Assembly: GCA_916613615.1 (NCBI GenBank)
Contig: OU744724.1
Coordinates: forward strand, 21,872,171 to 21,936,170
Source of the DNA: Steromphala cineraria
Lineage: Eukaryota > Mollusca > Gastropoda > Trochida > Trochidae
Direction of reading: 5' to 3'
DNA: 64,000 nt
Numbering within the stretch: position 1 is the stretch's first letter; each line of letters starts with the position of its first letter. Below the pieces are notes generated by a model. It saw nothing but the letters and a program-made list of their open reading frames with translations, made no database searches and was not told where the DNA came from. Shown piece after piece: positions 47,196-60,661 of the stretch. Made by a program: the position numbers and the translations under genes.

Positions 47196-47792
47196 ACAGC
47201 TGCGTACCTAAGTTTGTTCACTTGCTTGTGTATCCAAGTGCAAATAATATGTTTTTGGGGGTTTCGTTTTGACGTCCATAAAATAACTCCAGGAGGATAA
47301 TCAATTGTCCATGTGTAAAATAACCATTCCCAAACCATATTACGGGATCGTCTCGTCACTGTTGCTGAATGTCGATATTTGGCATGGTTAAATAGACAGA
47401 TTGGGTCATATTTGTGAAATAAGGATTTTCTTAAATTTCGATTAAAATAATCCATATAAAATTTGAAGGGGGAAACATCAGCACAGTTAAGTTGTCTTAG
47501 TACAAAGGAACAAATATGAATAAGATCTAAAGCTGTTGATCACTTATGAAGGATTTTGTAGAATTTTTTTTTTTTTTAAACCAGTGTTTTAGAAATTTGA
47601 CCCCTGGTCACTTCAATGACCTGCCAAATTTGTTACGGTTATCTGTTAGGTATGACATACGAACGCAGACCGAATCTTAACTAATGCAGTGAAATTTCAA
47701 CATTATCGGTTTCGTTTCGCAATGATAAGATGTCCCAAAGACATTCCAAATTACAATGCAGGTAAGAGAACAAACTTAAGGTACGCAGCTGT
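47196..47792. repeat. 600-bp inverted-repeat element
   Basis: ACAGCTGCGTACCTAAGTTT at 47196 and its inverted counterpart ending at 47792 match over about 30 nt with a few differences. A 91-codon minus-strand frame inside resembles nothing I know. Probably a MITE; no target duplication is obvious. Confidence 0.55.
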
Positions 47793-49251
47793 AGATGCAG
47801 TGACTCTGGTTATAGGAAAGCTTCAGAATAATAACGCAACAGTGTCCCCGATTTAAAGGGGTCCAATGAGGGTAAATAACGCACATTTTCAACGATGCCC
47901 CGCCAGCCAAATCTCATGATGCAGATAACTATCGAGATTTATTTTTTGTTAAAGCTTTGGTATCAAGAAAAGGATTTAGCCAGCATGATTCATTTTTTAC
48001 AATGTCCACCAATACTACGTACGTCGGAACTTGTACGCTTGGAAATCGTTCCTCAAGGAGGTCTGTACTTGGTGTAGGATGTTGTTGAACAAATCGATTT
48101 TCAGATACTATTGAGAAAAAATGGTTTAGGCTGTAAAATTGTAGATATTAATAAACACAATGTTGATTTTGGAAATGAGTAACTGAGCAAATTTAGATTA
48201 ATAAGGCAGTTTTATATGTCGATAAATACATTTGCACCCAAAAGCGGTCGGTTTATTGTTTTAAATCACACAAACGTTTATCCCAAGCTAGTACATAATG
48301 ATTAAAAGCCATCAATTTAGTCAAAATCCGACGAGTAGCTACCGAGACATTTATATCCAATAACCGTAAGTATTGTATCATAGGAAACGCGTTCCTAAAG
48401 TCCATTTGAGACGTGATGAACCCCCTTCAGTTAGCCGTTCACTCTGTTTTGGATACTACGTATAAGTTTCAGTCACTCTAATTTAGTCTTCTTATTTAGC
48501 AGATATATTCATCAATGAGTGTGTGGATTGGGGTTTAACGTGTTGTCAACTCCATCAAGGAATGTAAGGTAAATCAATATATAAGTATTTTAGGGACTTT
48601 TTTAAAACAAGATACAAATAAAATTTACAGCTATTAATATTGTAATGTTGTGGTCGACTAAGGGCACATAATTACATTATTTTTAGCCAGTGTCTACCAA
48701 TTTACAGCCTGGAATATTTGTTCTCGGTACTGCCTGAAAACGATTTATCGAACAAAATACTACAACAAATGCACAAATCAAACGTTCCTCTCGCAAAGTA
48801 ACGATTTCCAGGCGTACACCTTCGAACGGTGTTTTATTTATAGTCTCATTTTATAGTGAGTATAACTTTTGTTGTTTTGTCTCCAATTGCGTCACCAAAG
48901 AATGGACAGTCTTTATATTCTTTCGAGAGAGAGATATCTTCAATTGTTCATCATAGGTTTATGTAAGCCAAGACCCCAATTGATATGTAACTTTCTTAGA
49001 TAAGTATTTGTCAGAACTGATAGGGTTTTAACTGTATCAGGATATATCCGTATATCATCTTAACTGCTACTTAAAATGTCATATAACATCGTTCACTAAT
49101 GGAAAAAAAAGAAAACACCAAAGGACTCAACATGCATCCCTGATGTAACCTGAATGGACAATCAAATAGTCAGTAACACCATGATCACTTCGCACACACG
49201 CCTTGACATTTGAATACATAGATTTCCGTATGTTATATATAGTTACAGATT
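47793..49251. other. Intergenic stretch between Tc1 and the TTAA element
   Basis: No gene, RNA or clear repeat is recognised. Sequence is AT-rich with only short chance frames. Confidence 0.4.
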
Positions 49252-49831
49252 TTAAAGGGGCAGTAGCACGTTTTTTGAAAATTTTATCTTCAAATTTTCA
49301 CTGATAATTTTACGTTAATGCTAAATGTATTAGGCCTACTTCAGGGATCACTTTGGACAGGGATTTGGGGATATTTACCCATTGATGTATCAAAATATCC
49401 CATTATCAATACTAATGTGGGGAGAAAATCTCATTGCAAAAATCAAAACTATTATTTTTCTTCTGAAACATCCCATTGCTTTCTCTGAAAATCCCATTAT
49501 ATTAGGCCAAGGGAAGATTTTTATCCCTTCATACTTTGAGCCAGGGTGATCCCTGCTACTTTGATAGTGTCAAAAATCATTCAGACATTCAGAGACATTC
49601 AGAGAACAAATTATAAAGATTCACATGAAATGCATTGGCAGCCTTTTTGTGTCAACACCTTTAATTCATTTTGTGCAAGAAAAGGAAATCGCATGGGTGA
49701 ACTTTACATTATATATTTGATTTAAAACTGCTTCATTTAGTTTAAATACATTGTCTTTCAATTGGACACATTTACTCTTTCCTGACATCACCTTATATTG
49801 CCCCTAAACTCGTGCTATACTGCACCTTTAA
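49252..49831. mobile_element. TTAA-flanked non-autonomous element, copy 2 (inverted)
   Basis: TTAA plus AGGGGCAGTAGCACG on the left, and a diverged inverted end on the right. The interior, read in reverse complement, matches copy 1 at 17789-19130 and represents that family without the nested insertion. It lies about 1 kb upstream of the WDR26 start. Confidence 0.75.
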
Positions 49832-50604
49832 AAGTATCCTTGTTTTAACAACCAACGGTATAAATCATAAGTAAAAAAAAAACTACCTTAGGGGCCTATG
49901 CTAATGACGTGAAAATCTCTCTGGGTGAATAGTAGACTAATTCTTTCTAAACCAAGCTCATTGTCTTTGAATTATGTCAGTTACCCTCGTCTCGATAATA
50001 AAAGTGAGGTTAGATTTATCGACCCGCAGAGCCCGAATATTAAACGTAAATTCATATGAATATAATGATCAACGCTTTTTAAAACCTGGGTCACATCTTA
50101 CGATAAAAACGAGAAAAGGACACTTAATAGTTGATAGTTCACTGTGTAAAAATTAAAATCATATCATGTAAAAATATCACCAAAGGATACAATTCTATCA
50201 AATGATAATGATTAAAAATAATGTTTTCCTACATAATACCATATATGAAATACAAATCGTTATAAAGAATCATAAATGGGTGGCACTTATTGGCATATAA
50301 GGTTTGTTAAGTATTATAAGTAAGTAAAATAGCGCTAGATTAGTATTGGAAAACTTTTGGAAATTTTGGAAGGGGAAGTATCAAACGATACAGTGCATAT
50401 AACATTTTGGATATTTGTATTTCCTTAAAAATAAAAATATATGTTGTATAAACATTTGAAATGAATGGCATAGGAAAACAAGACTCTTTTAAACAAAGTG
50501 CACAGATATATCATGCATTTGTACAGTACAACAATAAAGTATTTTAATGGGGAAAAAATTTAAGAGTCGCGCCCTGGATTACCCAGAAATCCTTCCACTT
50601 CTGG

Positions 50605-50612
50605 TGACGTCA
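50605..50612. promoter_or_regulatory. CRE palindrome upstream of WDR26
   Basis: TGACGTCA lies about 210 bp upstream of the WDR26 ATG in a locally GC-richer region, a typical proximal-promoter position for CREB/ATF sites. No TATA box is evident. Confidence 0.4.
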
Positions 50613-50712
50613 CGAAGCAAAACAAATTTGGCTACAGGAGACGGACGGAGTACAGATCATTTCTAGGTTGTTTCCCCCACCAATTTCTAGTCCAATGGTT
50701 TGTATTCCATAA

Positions 50713-50823
50713 ACAATACAAACCTCAGGTCCTTGTAAAGCAATACTGGCATCGTCGTCAGACTCGGAAGACGGTGGTGTATCGCCTCCACCGCCCAAAA
50801 AGCAGCGATTGTCAGCCACAAAC
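50713..50823 (+). other. Protein-like open frame directly upstream of the WDR26 ATG
   Basis: In frame with the WDR26 ATG, 37 codons are open after a TAA at 50710. The part just before the ATG reads ASSSDSEDGGVSPPPPKKQR, acidic-serine then a basic proline segment, which looks like real N-terminus with a nuclear-localisation-like patch. There is no ATG in it. Either CTG at 50746 initiates (A at -3, G at +4) or an upstream exon splices in, for example at the CAG ending 50728. Confidence 0.45.
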
Positions 50824-53800
50824 ATGCAGGCGAATTTTAATGGCTGCCAACAACACAATGGAGATACAGGCGAGAACATCGCTTCAACTTCCCAGCAGAA
50901 TGGGGCTTGTTCTGCTACGAATGGTGTTCTGACACCAGAAGGAGATAGAGACACGTCTGTAAAATCTATGTCCAAGACGGACCAAGACATTGTGCGATTA
51001 ATCGGTCAACATTTGCGAGGACTGGGACTCAAGTAAGGAAGAGTGACAGCTTAATTTGCATGTCACTTGTGTTTTGAAAGGATATATTTCATAATGCATC
51101 TTCGTTATGTTGTGCTAATACCACCTTGCCATTTATGTGAATTCTTATGGATATGTGTTTGTATGTTAAGCATTTGTTAAAGCTAAAAATGCAAGTACTT
51201 TTTGGTTTATAATCCCCATTTGACCTGAATAACATATGGCTAAACCTACCCTCATTACCAATCAGCTGATCACAGCTGATGCAGAAGTCTTTATTCAGCA
51301 AGAAGTCAAAAGCATCTACAGATGTCAGTTAACTTTGGATGTCATTTATCTCGCGAAGCATTACTAAAGATATTTTATATCCTAAAGATGCAAAGTATTG
51401 ATTTTGATTTTAGAGGATTTATGCATGGGGTTTATGAAATTGCAGTCGCACAGCTGAACAGCTGATTGTGGAGTCAGGATGTATGTTGGAACATCCAGCA
51501 GCTGCAAAGTTCAGGTCTTTCGTAATGGATGGAGATTGGGAAAAGGTAGGCATCCTACAAATTCTAAAAATCATTCCCTATGCATAACCAAATGAATCCT
51601 TTGAGCATATAATACAAAAACTTGAAACCTGGTATCATTTCATTGAACATATTGGGGAAAATGTCATCATTGTGATTGTATATTCATACATTAATGGCCA
51701 CAGCAAACATTTACAGCTGTTGACCTGTAATCTTGGTTGAAAAGGCCAATTAATTTGTACTGAAACCAGTTACATCAGCCATGTTTATCAATGTTTGATT
51801 AATGTAAACAAGCATAAGGTGCCTGTTTGGGAATAAGAATGCCCAATGGTAATAATGAGATTGGTTAAAAGCTTGAGTGACCACAACCTAGATACACAAC
51901 ACAAGCCTAGGAGACAAGCGTGTTATTGCTGACATCCAGAGCTATAAATAGCCCCAGCTGATCATTTACATATCACATGACCTCATGATCATACTCGGAC
52001 CAAAACAAACCACATACTCATGAGCATAACAATGGAATTGTGTATTCATGCAATATCATAATGCTGTGAAGAGAATATATAGTAGTCACAGTAGTTTGTG
52101 TTTTGTTTTTTATTGGCATATTGTATCCAGTTGCTAGTTGTTATTGTTGCAACAGCATTTTTGTAGATTAGGAACAATATTATTGATGTAAATAGGTCTG
52201 ATTTTATGTCAAAAGATTAACTTCCTGTTTCAAAATTTAACTTCTTAAATAGAGCATTCACATGTTTGTATAATATATTTTTGTTAAAAAATAATTATGA
52301 TAATTAATTTATTTAATTACTTTGGTATATATCTATATTTTTAAAGCTATCATTTTGATTACATTTATTTTATCTGGTGTAACTTAAACAAGTGCATTGT
52401 CAATAAGCATGAAATTTATTGAATTAATTTAGAAACTATTCTGTTGAAAAAAAAACCTTCGATTTAGAAGTTTTGTATGTTACGGGACCCTAATAATTAT
52501 AACATTTTAATTTTTGTCTTCTCCCATATCTAAAAAACATTGATTTAAATTTCAATATTTTAATCAGACTTGTAGAACAAATTAAGTGCAGGAATTTTTA
52601 TGCAATGTAAAATTTATAAAAAAATTATTTAAAAAAACTTATTCCTAAAGATTAATTAGATAATGATATGATATTAAAAAAATTGATTATAAAATAATTC
52701 CAGCTTTAAAATTTTGACATTTTTCAATGTTATTTCTGTAAGATAAGCTGCTCATATAAATGTTACAAAAACAAATTATGATAATTTTGGTCTTAATAAC
52801 ACATTTTACTGAAATAAATGGATTGTAATTTTGGAGGAAGGATATGACCTAGATTTATTGCTAAAGATAAGTGTGATGCAATATGAGATATGGCTTAGCA
52901 TTACTTACAGGGGTCTTTGTTCTTGAACAATTGACTTTGTCTTTGTAATAAACTGCAATGCTGTTGGTTAGCCAGCACAGTATTAACATACCGGTATCAT
53001 ATGTTGTATAATGTTGTGAATTCTTGATGCCTTTACAAATAACTTACAATAGATAATTTATAATTGTCATATAGAATTGACTATACTAACTCATTTGTAT
53101 ATTTCTAAAATACTTAAGTATTTTCTTTTTAGTAATGAATAAGGATGCACTGTATTATTGATATATCGGTATATTGCAATACAGAAACAACAATATATCT
53201 ATGGGTACACTCTTCTGAAAATATATTTTGAAATGAACAAAATCAATCAATGATTGCAAAATAAACAACAACAAAATAAAACATGATTTGTGTCAAGTTC
53301 TGTTGTGCAAATATCTCAAATATGTATACAGGTCATACATAGTGATTGAAAAATATCCCTTTCCAAAAGGGCTAATAGCTGATAATCATTCTTAAAGCTC
53401 ATATTCAGACAAAATGGCATGCACATTCTTGAATTTGAAAAGTACCAATATATTGCAATACTGAAATGAGAAACAATACCCATCCTCAGTAATGAAATTA
53501 CTTATGACTTCATGTATTTACAACTCAAGACATTTTAAGGATATCTAATGTTTATTATCATTATTTGTTCTGTCACATTTTCACACTAAATTTTCTAGTT
53601 CATATCATTGTTCAGGGGATTTCTCTTATTCTACCATATTTAAAGGGATAGCAATTTTTTTTATCATTTTAACAGATGTGCAGCAATGTATGAGGAATAG
53701 ATAAAGAATGAATGTCATATATATGCAATATGTTATTTGCAATTTGAATATATTATATTAATTTGTTATTGGTGATTTAAAGTAGAAATAGGTAATATAT

Positions 53801-56800
53801 TTTGGATTCCCTATGAAATCTTTGTGATATTGTTGTAGGCTGAACTGGCACTGAGTGAACTTCGACCTCTTGTTGAGTGCTCCCAGGGTCTTCTGGTAAG
53901 TAACTTATAGATCTTAGCTCATAGTTTGTATTTTTCTCTTGTTCTCTAGTTGCCTGGATTACCAGGATAGGTCATAGAAAGGTATATACAGGGATGTGGA
54001 AAGACACCTTTGCAATGGGCCATGTACAGTGTTTTTGGTAATTTTCTGAATTTCAAATGGGCCATTGCCCATATGTCATTAGTAAATTTATAAATTTCAA
54101 TAGGCCATTTTTTCACCTAATGTGCAAAATTGCCCATGGCCCCTGCCTTTCCCAATCCCTCTATATACCATATTATTGTGTACAAGCAACATCATTCCCA
54201 TAGACTTTCATGTTTAGTAGCTGTTGGGAGAATAATTATTATTAAATAAGTAACGTTCCAATTGCTGCAAAATTTTGCAGTCAGCATAGAATTTAACTTG
54301 GCTGTATGTACAGAATTATATTTCCGCTAACCACTGATTACTTTTTGAATGACATTTAAACATAAAATGTGAAATGTGTTATTCCAATACCTATTGACTG
54401 CCATGTTAAACGTAACCGATGTTTTGCATTCTGGTGTGTGTTTTTAATTGAGGGGCAGTTTTATAAATAATGATCAGAAAATGTAATGGAAATTATGACT
54501 CTGTAACTGAAAGGATTCACAAGCTGACTACAAAGTATTTCAACAAATGGATATAAATTACATCAATCAGCCAAGAAATTGATATTTTATCTTCTTAATT
54601 GGCTAATTCTAACCACTCAATGTCAGAAATTGCAGGAATCACAAACAGGTAAAATAGGGAATATTCAGATATATTTAAGAGCTAACTAACAATATTTTTG
54701 CATTTAGCGACTCAACCCTTGCAGGTCAATGAAGACTTTCAGGACCAATGACTAATCCAAAATTACTGCCTTCTTTGACAAGTTGTGTTGCTTGTATGTT
54801 GTAAACTTAGAATAGTTGGACAATATTTAAAGTGTTGAACACAAGATTGCTTTGACTGGCACTTAGGAACTTATTTCCAACCCTGACAGCCATCTTGAAA
54901 GTAATGTTGACGTATCTTGTATTGTAGAAGATGAAGTTTCTGCTGCTGGAACAGAAGTACCTGGAGTATCTGGAGGACGGCCGCGTGCTGGACGCCCTCA
55001 ACTCTCTCCGACACGAGCTCACACCTCTCAAACACAACACTGAACGTGTCCATGTCCTCAGTTCGTAAGTACATTGTTGACACAAGTGTAAAAGTTGTAT
55101 TTTAAGGTAGTCAATTAACAATGTTTCAGATTTCTTAATGCCTTTAAAAAAAGCCTGAAAGATTTTAGGTTGAATGCTTCTTCCAAGGGTATTTAACTTA
55201 TCTTGCTAGTATTTTGTCAGTGGGGCCTGTATAATTACATACATATCCTGTTTAGACATGTAGCATTGGCTAAAGTAACATTTGTACAAATATTATACCC
55301 CTGTGATCTTATACGTCATGGAAAGATTGTCTTCCAATGTACTTTTTCTGAGGTCAGTATATTTAAAAGATTTAGTTTTTGTCATCAACAATAAAGTAAT
55401 GTAACTTCATCTGCAGGTACATGATGTGCAGCACACCGGAGGACCTGCGAGATATGGCTGACTGGCAGGGCAAGGGACCTGAGTCACGGCAAAAACTTGT
55501 TGAGAAACTACAGTGTGAGTGTTGCTATGTATTCATGTCAACAATTTAGTTAACATTAATGGTTTTGTGCTTTGGGAAATGATATCAATGATAGTAAAAT
55601 CACAGTATTAAGACTTCTAACTACTTTAAACAATGATGAAATAAGGCCCCTCTAAGAGCTGGATACCTGGTTAATTATTTTGGTCCGGGCTATAAACTTT
55701 TGAGGTTTTTCTTAAATATTGCCATTGATGTTTTTGAAATACCTCTTTTGGGTTGGCTATTTATTAAGCTTGTTCATGCACTGTTTAAAATCATCATTAA
55801 GCTTTGTGGTTTAGTTTCAAATAATGAATTAGCTTAGTGATAAAACAACTTAAAATGAGTCATCAATAATAGTTAAAACAATATTCTAAAACCATGAAAA
55901 AAATGCCATGCTCTCAAAATTTCTAACGTGTTATATAAGAAAATCAAAAGCTGTAAAAGAAAAGCTAACATTCATTACTTCAAGTTTTGAAAATGAATAT
56001 AAAATCAAATAAACCCCAAACCCATAGAAAGTTTTCTTATGACCCATTCTCTTCAAGTTATCTTTAACTTGAACTTTATCCAATTAGCTTTCCTGCCTCC
56101 GACTGTGATGTTGCCTCCTCGTCGCCTGTTGACTCTTCTCACCCAGGCGGTCGAAATGCAGAAAGACAAGTGTCCGTTCCACAACACAAGGCTGGACGGC
56201 AGTCTAGATGCTGTGTCACTCCTTCTAGACCACGTCTGTAGCAAGTAAGTTCAATTCTTGTTCCCCCGTTGTAGGAAATTTGATATGATTAATTTCAGTC
56301 ATTATTGGCAACCGAATGTATTTTGAAAATATCAATCAGCCTACTTGAAAATGACAATGTATAGACTCTTGGTAAATCTAAAAGGCTTGCCTGCTGACCT
56401 ATTCTCCAACAAATCCCATCAGAAATTATCCAGAAATGGTTGATACACAGACAGCTATTTTGAACATGGTGGTCAGTAAGATGAAGGCAAGTTTATGGAT
56501 ATACTACTTCTTTATCATTGCCTTCTTAGAATTAAGAATTTGTATATCCATACATCTTCCTTCATCGTGTTTCATCACCTATACTTCTAGACTTTCCACC
56601 AAAGAATTCACACAGTTGTAAACTGTATGAAACTAAGAAGAGATTTCAAAGTAGAATGCTTGTGAACAGTATTGCACCTCTTTTGTTACCAGAGACCAGT
56701 TCCCATGCCACACAATACAGATCCTGAACGACCACTGCGACGAGGTCTGGTTCTGTAGATTCTCACCAGATGGCACTAAACTAGCCACCGGATCCAAGGA

Positions 56801-59800
56801 CTGCACCATGATCGTGTGGGATGTTGATCCAGTAAGTCTGATATCTTTATGCTATAACCCTTTCACCCCTGAAATAAGATACCAGACACAAATACATTTT
56901 AGCGCCTAATTACAGGTATGTAGGGTGAAAGGGTTTGATCTTTACTTTAAAATAATGCTTTACAGACCCCCTTTCTCTAATTTATTGATTTTTTTTATGA
57001 GACATAGCAACAAACTCTGCCTTTCTTTGATAAACTATCGCAATAGTACCCTTCAATAGACTATCGCTATTGCAATAGTTCCTCATAATAGACTATGGCT
57101 ATCGCAATAGTTTTTATGGTCAATAGTCACCTCTATTCCTTACCTATTTTTGTAGTTATTTTAAAATTGTCCTCTCTCAAGGCAGAGAAAGGGCTTTCCT
57201 CTGATATAATAAAACATTTTCTTACTTGAATTTTCTTTTACAGGACACACATGAGCTTCGTCACAGAAAGACTTTTGACAGTCATTCCTACGGTGTAGCC
57301 TACATAGCATGGAGCCCTGACAGTTCACACATCGTAGCGTGCGGGCCAGATGATTGTTCCGAACTCTGGATCTGGAATGTGGAGGTGAGCCTTCTGGTCT
57401 CCCTTTCGTTTTGTTAAGATGTCCCAATGACCAAAATTCCTGGTAAATGATAAAAGTTAAATATTTAAATGACAAAAAATATATTTAATGAAGGATAGAT
57501 ATGTCTTCACCTTCAACAATAAATGATCCTGATGACCATAAACTTGACCTGCTACTTCAAAATACATTTAACTAAGTGCCAGATATAAGCCAGTCTTAGA
57601 AAGTCTTTTATTAGCCTGTTGTGAACCCAATTATATGTCAACTTCATTGTTAAAAAAATCTGCCATGTCCGTTTAATGCCAATAACCAAGTTCTTTAAAT
57701 CATTCACCCAATGGAAAAAATTGTTGTTTATTTATGGAAGTTTATAATAATAGTAAGATGAACAAGTAGGGTAAGCCACTTACATAAATTGTGTGATATT
57801 CTGACATTATATAAATTGTGTGATATTTCTGACATTATATAAATTGCATATTTCAGACAGGAGATTTACGTCAAAAGCTGAGCCAATCCCCTGAAGACAG
57901 TCTTACCAGTGCAGCCTGGCATGTAGACGGCAAGAAGTTTGTAACAGGGGGCACGAGAGGCCAGTTTTATATTTGTGTGAGTAACGCAACTGTTTTCAAC
58001 ACATGTATTAGTGATTGGTAGTTAGGGTAGGGGTTATATATTGTCATGGGGTGAATTTCTCAGGTGATTTATATGAATTTGATCAGTTACATCACTTCAG
58101 TGGAGAAGCATGCTTCTTATGACTTTATTATTGCCCAGTCGATGTTAATAAATAACCAACTTCAGTAAAGCAGCTTCCATGAGTCCAAAGTTGAGTCACC
58201 TCTTGTAAGTTTTGAGGCCTGTGGCTACCTTGTGTATCAGGAAAATGGTTATTGCCAATCACAATCAAATTGATAGTCCTTTGTCTTCAGTGTTCTTACG
58301 AGTGATAATATTTCAGGATATCGACGGCACAGTGCTAGACAACTGGGAAGGAGTTCGAGTTCAGTGCCTGGGTTGTCAGATGGACGGGCGGACGGTGTTG
58401 GCAGCGGATACACATCATCGAATCAGGGGATACAACTTCGATGATCTAACAGACTTCAATATGTAAGTCATTGTATCAGCCTTTCCCTGTCGTCATTGAT
58501 GATATGGTGTAACGGTAACAAGTTGGTTTTTAGACAGCCTTGCTACATCATCCTTTTGCTTAGAGTGGGTTGACCAAAGCAAGGCAAATAAGTTCATGAT
58601 AATAGATTGTATTGCAAATTGTTTAAAATATGATCACAATAACAACAATTGAAATAAAGATTGTTCCTATAGTTACTTTGATGAATGTTTCAATTTAAAA
58701 ATGTACAAATTCAAAATGTTTTTAAAGAAAACAATTACTGTTTATTAATGTCGAAATAATAATCCTCTGATGTTTATTTCAGTATTCAAGAAGACCATCC
58801 CATAATGTCTTTCGCAATCAATGAAACGGGAAGGTTAGCTTTACTCAATGTAGCAACTCAGGTATGTGTTTCAATACTTTTGTTATAAGGTATCTTTCTT
58901 TAGATGTTAAAGGGATGTTGGTTTTGAAGCATGAACACTGGACAATAATAGCAAGTGATGGATTTTGAAATAGTTATTCATGATCTTTTCATTCATAAAC
59001 ATATTTGTCCAGTGGACAATTGCAATTTGAATATTCTAGAATGCAATGCCCTTACTAGTTTCCTATTTGACCATTTTCTATTTGTTCATTGTATCTCGAT
59101 TCTTATGTTCAGTTGTGTCTTGTAATTTCAGGGAGTCCACTTATGGGACTTAAAAGACAAGATTTTACTGAGGAAGTTTCAAGGCATCAGTCAGGGTTTC
59201 TACACAATATTTTCATGTTTTGGTGGTCTCAACCAGGACTTTGTAGCCAGTGGCAGCGAAGGTAAGATATTCTTACGTAACGTATCCAATCTCAATGAAA
59301 CCAGTTGTAACTATCACACATATGTGGATTCATTTTAGAAATTTAGGAAATAGCAAAAGTTAGTCTGATTCTAATGACCACAGCAAGGTACAGCTGGTAG
59401 CTTTGATCTGATTTTGCTGTGACTTCATTTGACTTCATCTTTTGTCAATGCACTTGAATGTTATTTCATGTTTGTGTCATCAAATCATGCAATAAACATC
59501 TGTCATTTAGAATGATAAAAATATATAACTGAAAAAATAAATTTTAGGCAAAAAAAGCATACATTTAAATGTCAGCGTGTAAACAATTCATATTCATTTG
59601 TAAAAATACTGAAAAGGTTAGTCATTACTAGGGCTAATGTAAACGTTGCTTTTTTTTGTCAACTGGCAGCTTATCTTCGTACTGCACATGACCTTGATAG
59701 TCAAATGAGAAATCTCCTGGTGGTTTCTACTTAACATCTAAATGGTTATACAAATGATTTTGCAAGAAGCTTTATATTGACCAATGATTCTGATTGGTTC

Positions 59801-60661
59801 AAAGGAAATTGCCAAAATAAGGGAATAACTGATTGAAGAAAGCTTTTAAAATTATGGCCTAATATCAAAAGCTTGATACATATGTCATGATTCTTGACAG
59901 ATCACAAAGTGTATGTTTGGCACGTGCGCCGAGAGTCGCCCATTGCAGTACTGGAGGGTCATGCAAGAACTGTCAACTGTGTTCACTGGAACCCAAAGGT
60001 TCCCGGGATGCTCGCCAGTGCATCAGACGATGGAACAGTCAGGATATGGGGACCTTTGGACAAAATTAGGATAGGTGAGAAATTGTTACTGATGATTCAG
60101 CCCTTGTATTTACAATGAGCAAGTACCATATTTCCTCTAATAGATGCCTCCGGAGTCTATTCTTTCAGACCCACTTTACCCCCGGCGTTTATTCGAGGCT
60201 GGCGTCTATTTATATTTAGTAGGAAATGTTGTCCCGGTCAAAACCCCAAAAAGGAGCAATTATGGCAAATTCTCAACAAGAGCATTATTTTATCAACTTA
60301 TCACACAGCGTCTATTCAAGGCCTGGCGTGTATTTACTTAAAGCAGCCATACCCCTGGCATCTATGCGAGGAAATACGGTATGCATATTGATTTAAGTGA
60401 TAGGTGAGAATCTGTGTATTGATTAAATTGATTTTTGTAAGAGTTTTTACTTTGCAACCGAGTGTAACAATCAGTGAAGCAAAGTCCCCTTTATTATCAA
60501 ATTGTCATATGAGTGAGTGGTTTGGTATTCAATAAGTAGCAAATTGACAAGATTCATAATAAATGTATATAATGGGACTGAAGTAAGTATTTTATTGATT
60601 AACCAATTGTCAATTTCTTTCAGGAAATTCAACAGAATCGGGGAGGAGTACGCCCGTATGA
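50824..60661 (+). CDS. WDR26: WD repeat protein 26 (GID/CTLH ubiquitin ligase subunit), 14 exons, 574 aa
   Basis: WDR26, the animal counterpart of yeast Gid7, is a substrate-adaptor/scaffold subunit of the CTLH E3 ligase. Exons: 50824-51032, 51446-51545, 53839-53895, 54928-55064, 55417-55514, 56088-56244, 56693-56831, 57244-57384, 57857-57976, 58317-58462, 58783-58861, 59132-59261, 59901-60074, 60624-60661. All are GT-AG and in phase (1725 nt). Residues 1-50 are Asn/Gln/Ser-rich. LisH is about 52-84 ([15 protein letters not shown]), CTLH about 85-170, with the [11 protein letters not shown] linker near 204. Seven WD40 repeats run from about 262 to 560, including [14 protein letters not shown] and [14 protein letters not shown]. 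The last exon adds only a Ser/Thr-rich tail ending STPV. The start at MQANFNG matches the vertebrate MQAN start, but see the open frame upstream. Confidence 0.96.
60124..60381. mobile_element. MITE in the last WDR26 intron
   Basis: Imperfect inverted ends TACCATATTTCCTC and GAGGAAATACGGTA, each followed inward by a copy of AGATGCC/GGCATCT. The interior repeats GGCGTCTATT-like words. It encodes nothing and its superfamily is not assigned. Confidence 0.65.

Noticed and set aside
50610..50990. 126-codon minus-strand frame over the WDR26 first exon
   Set aside because: Antisense shadow; the plus-strand product matches WDR26.
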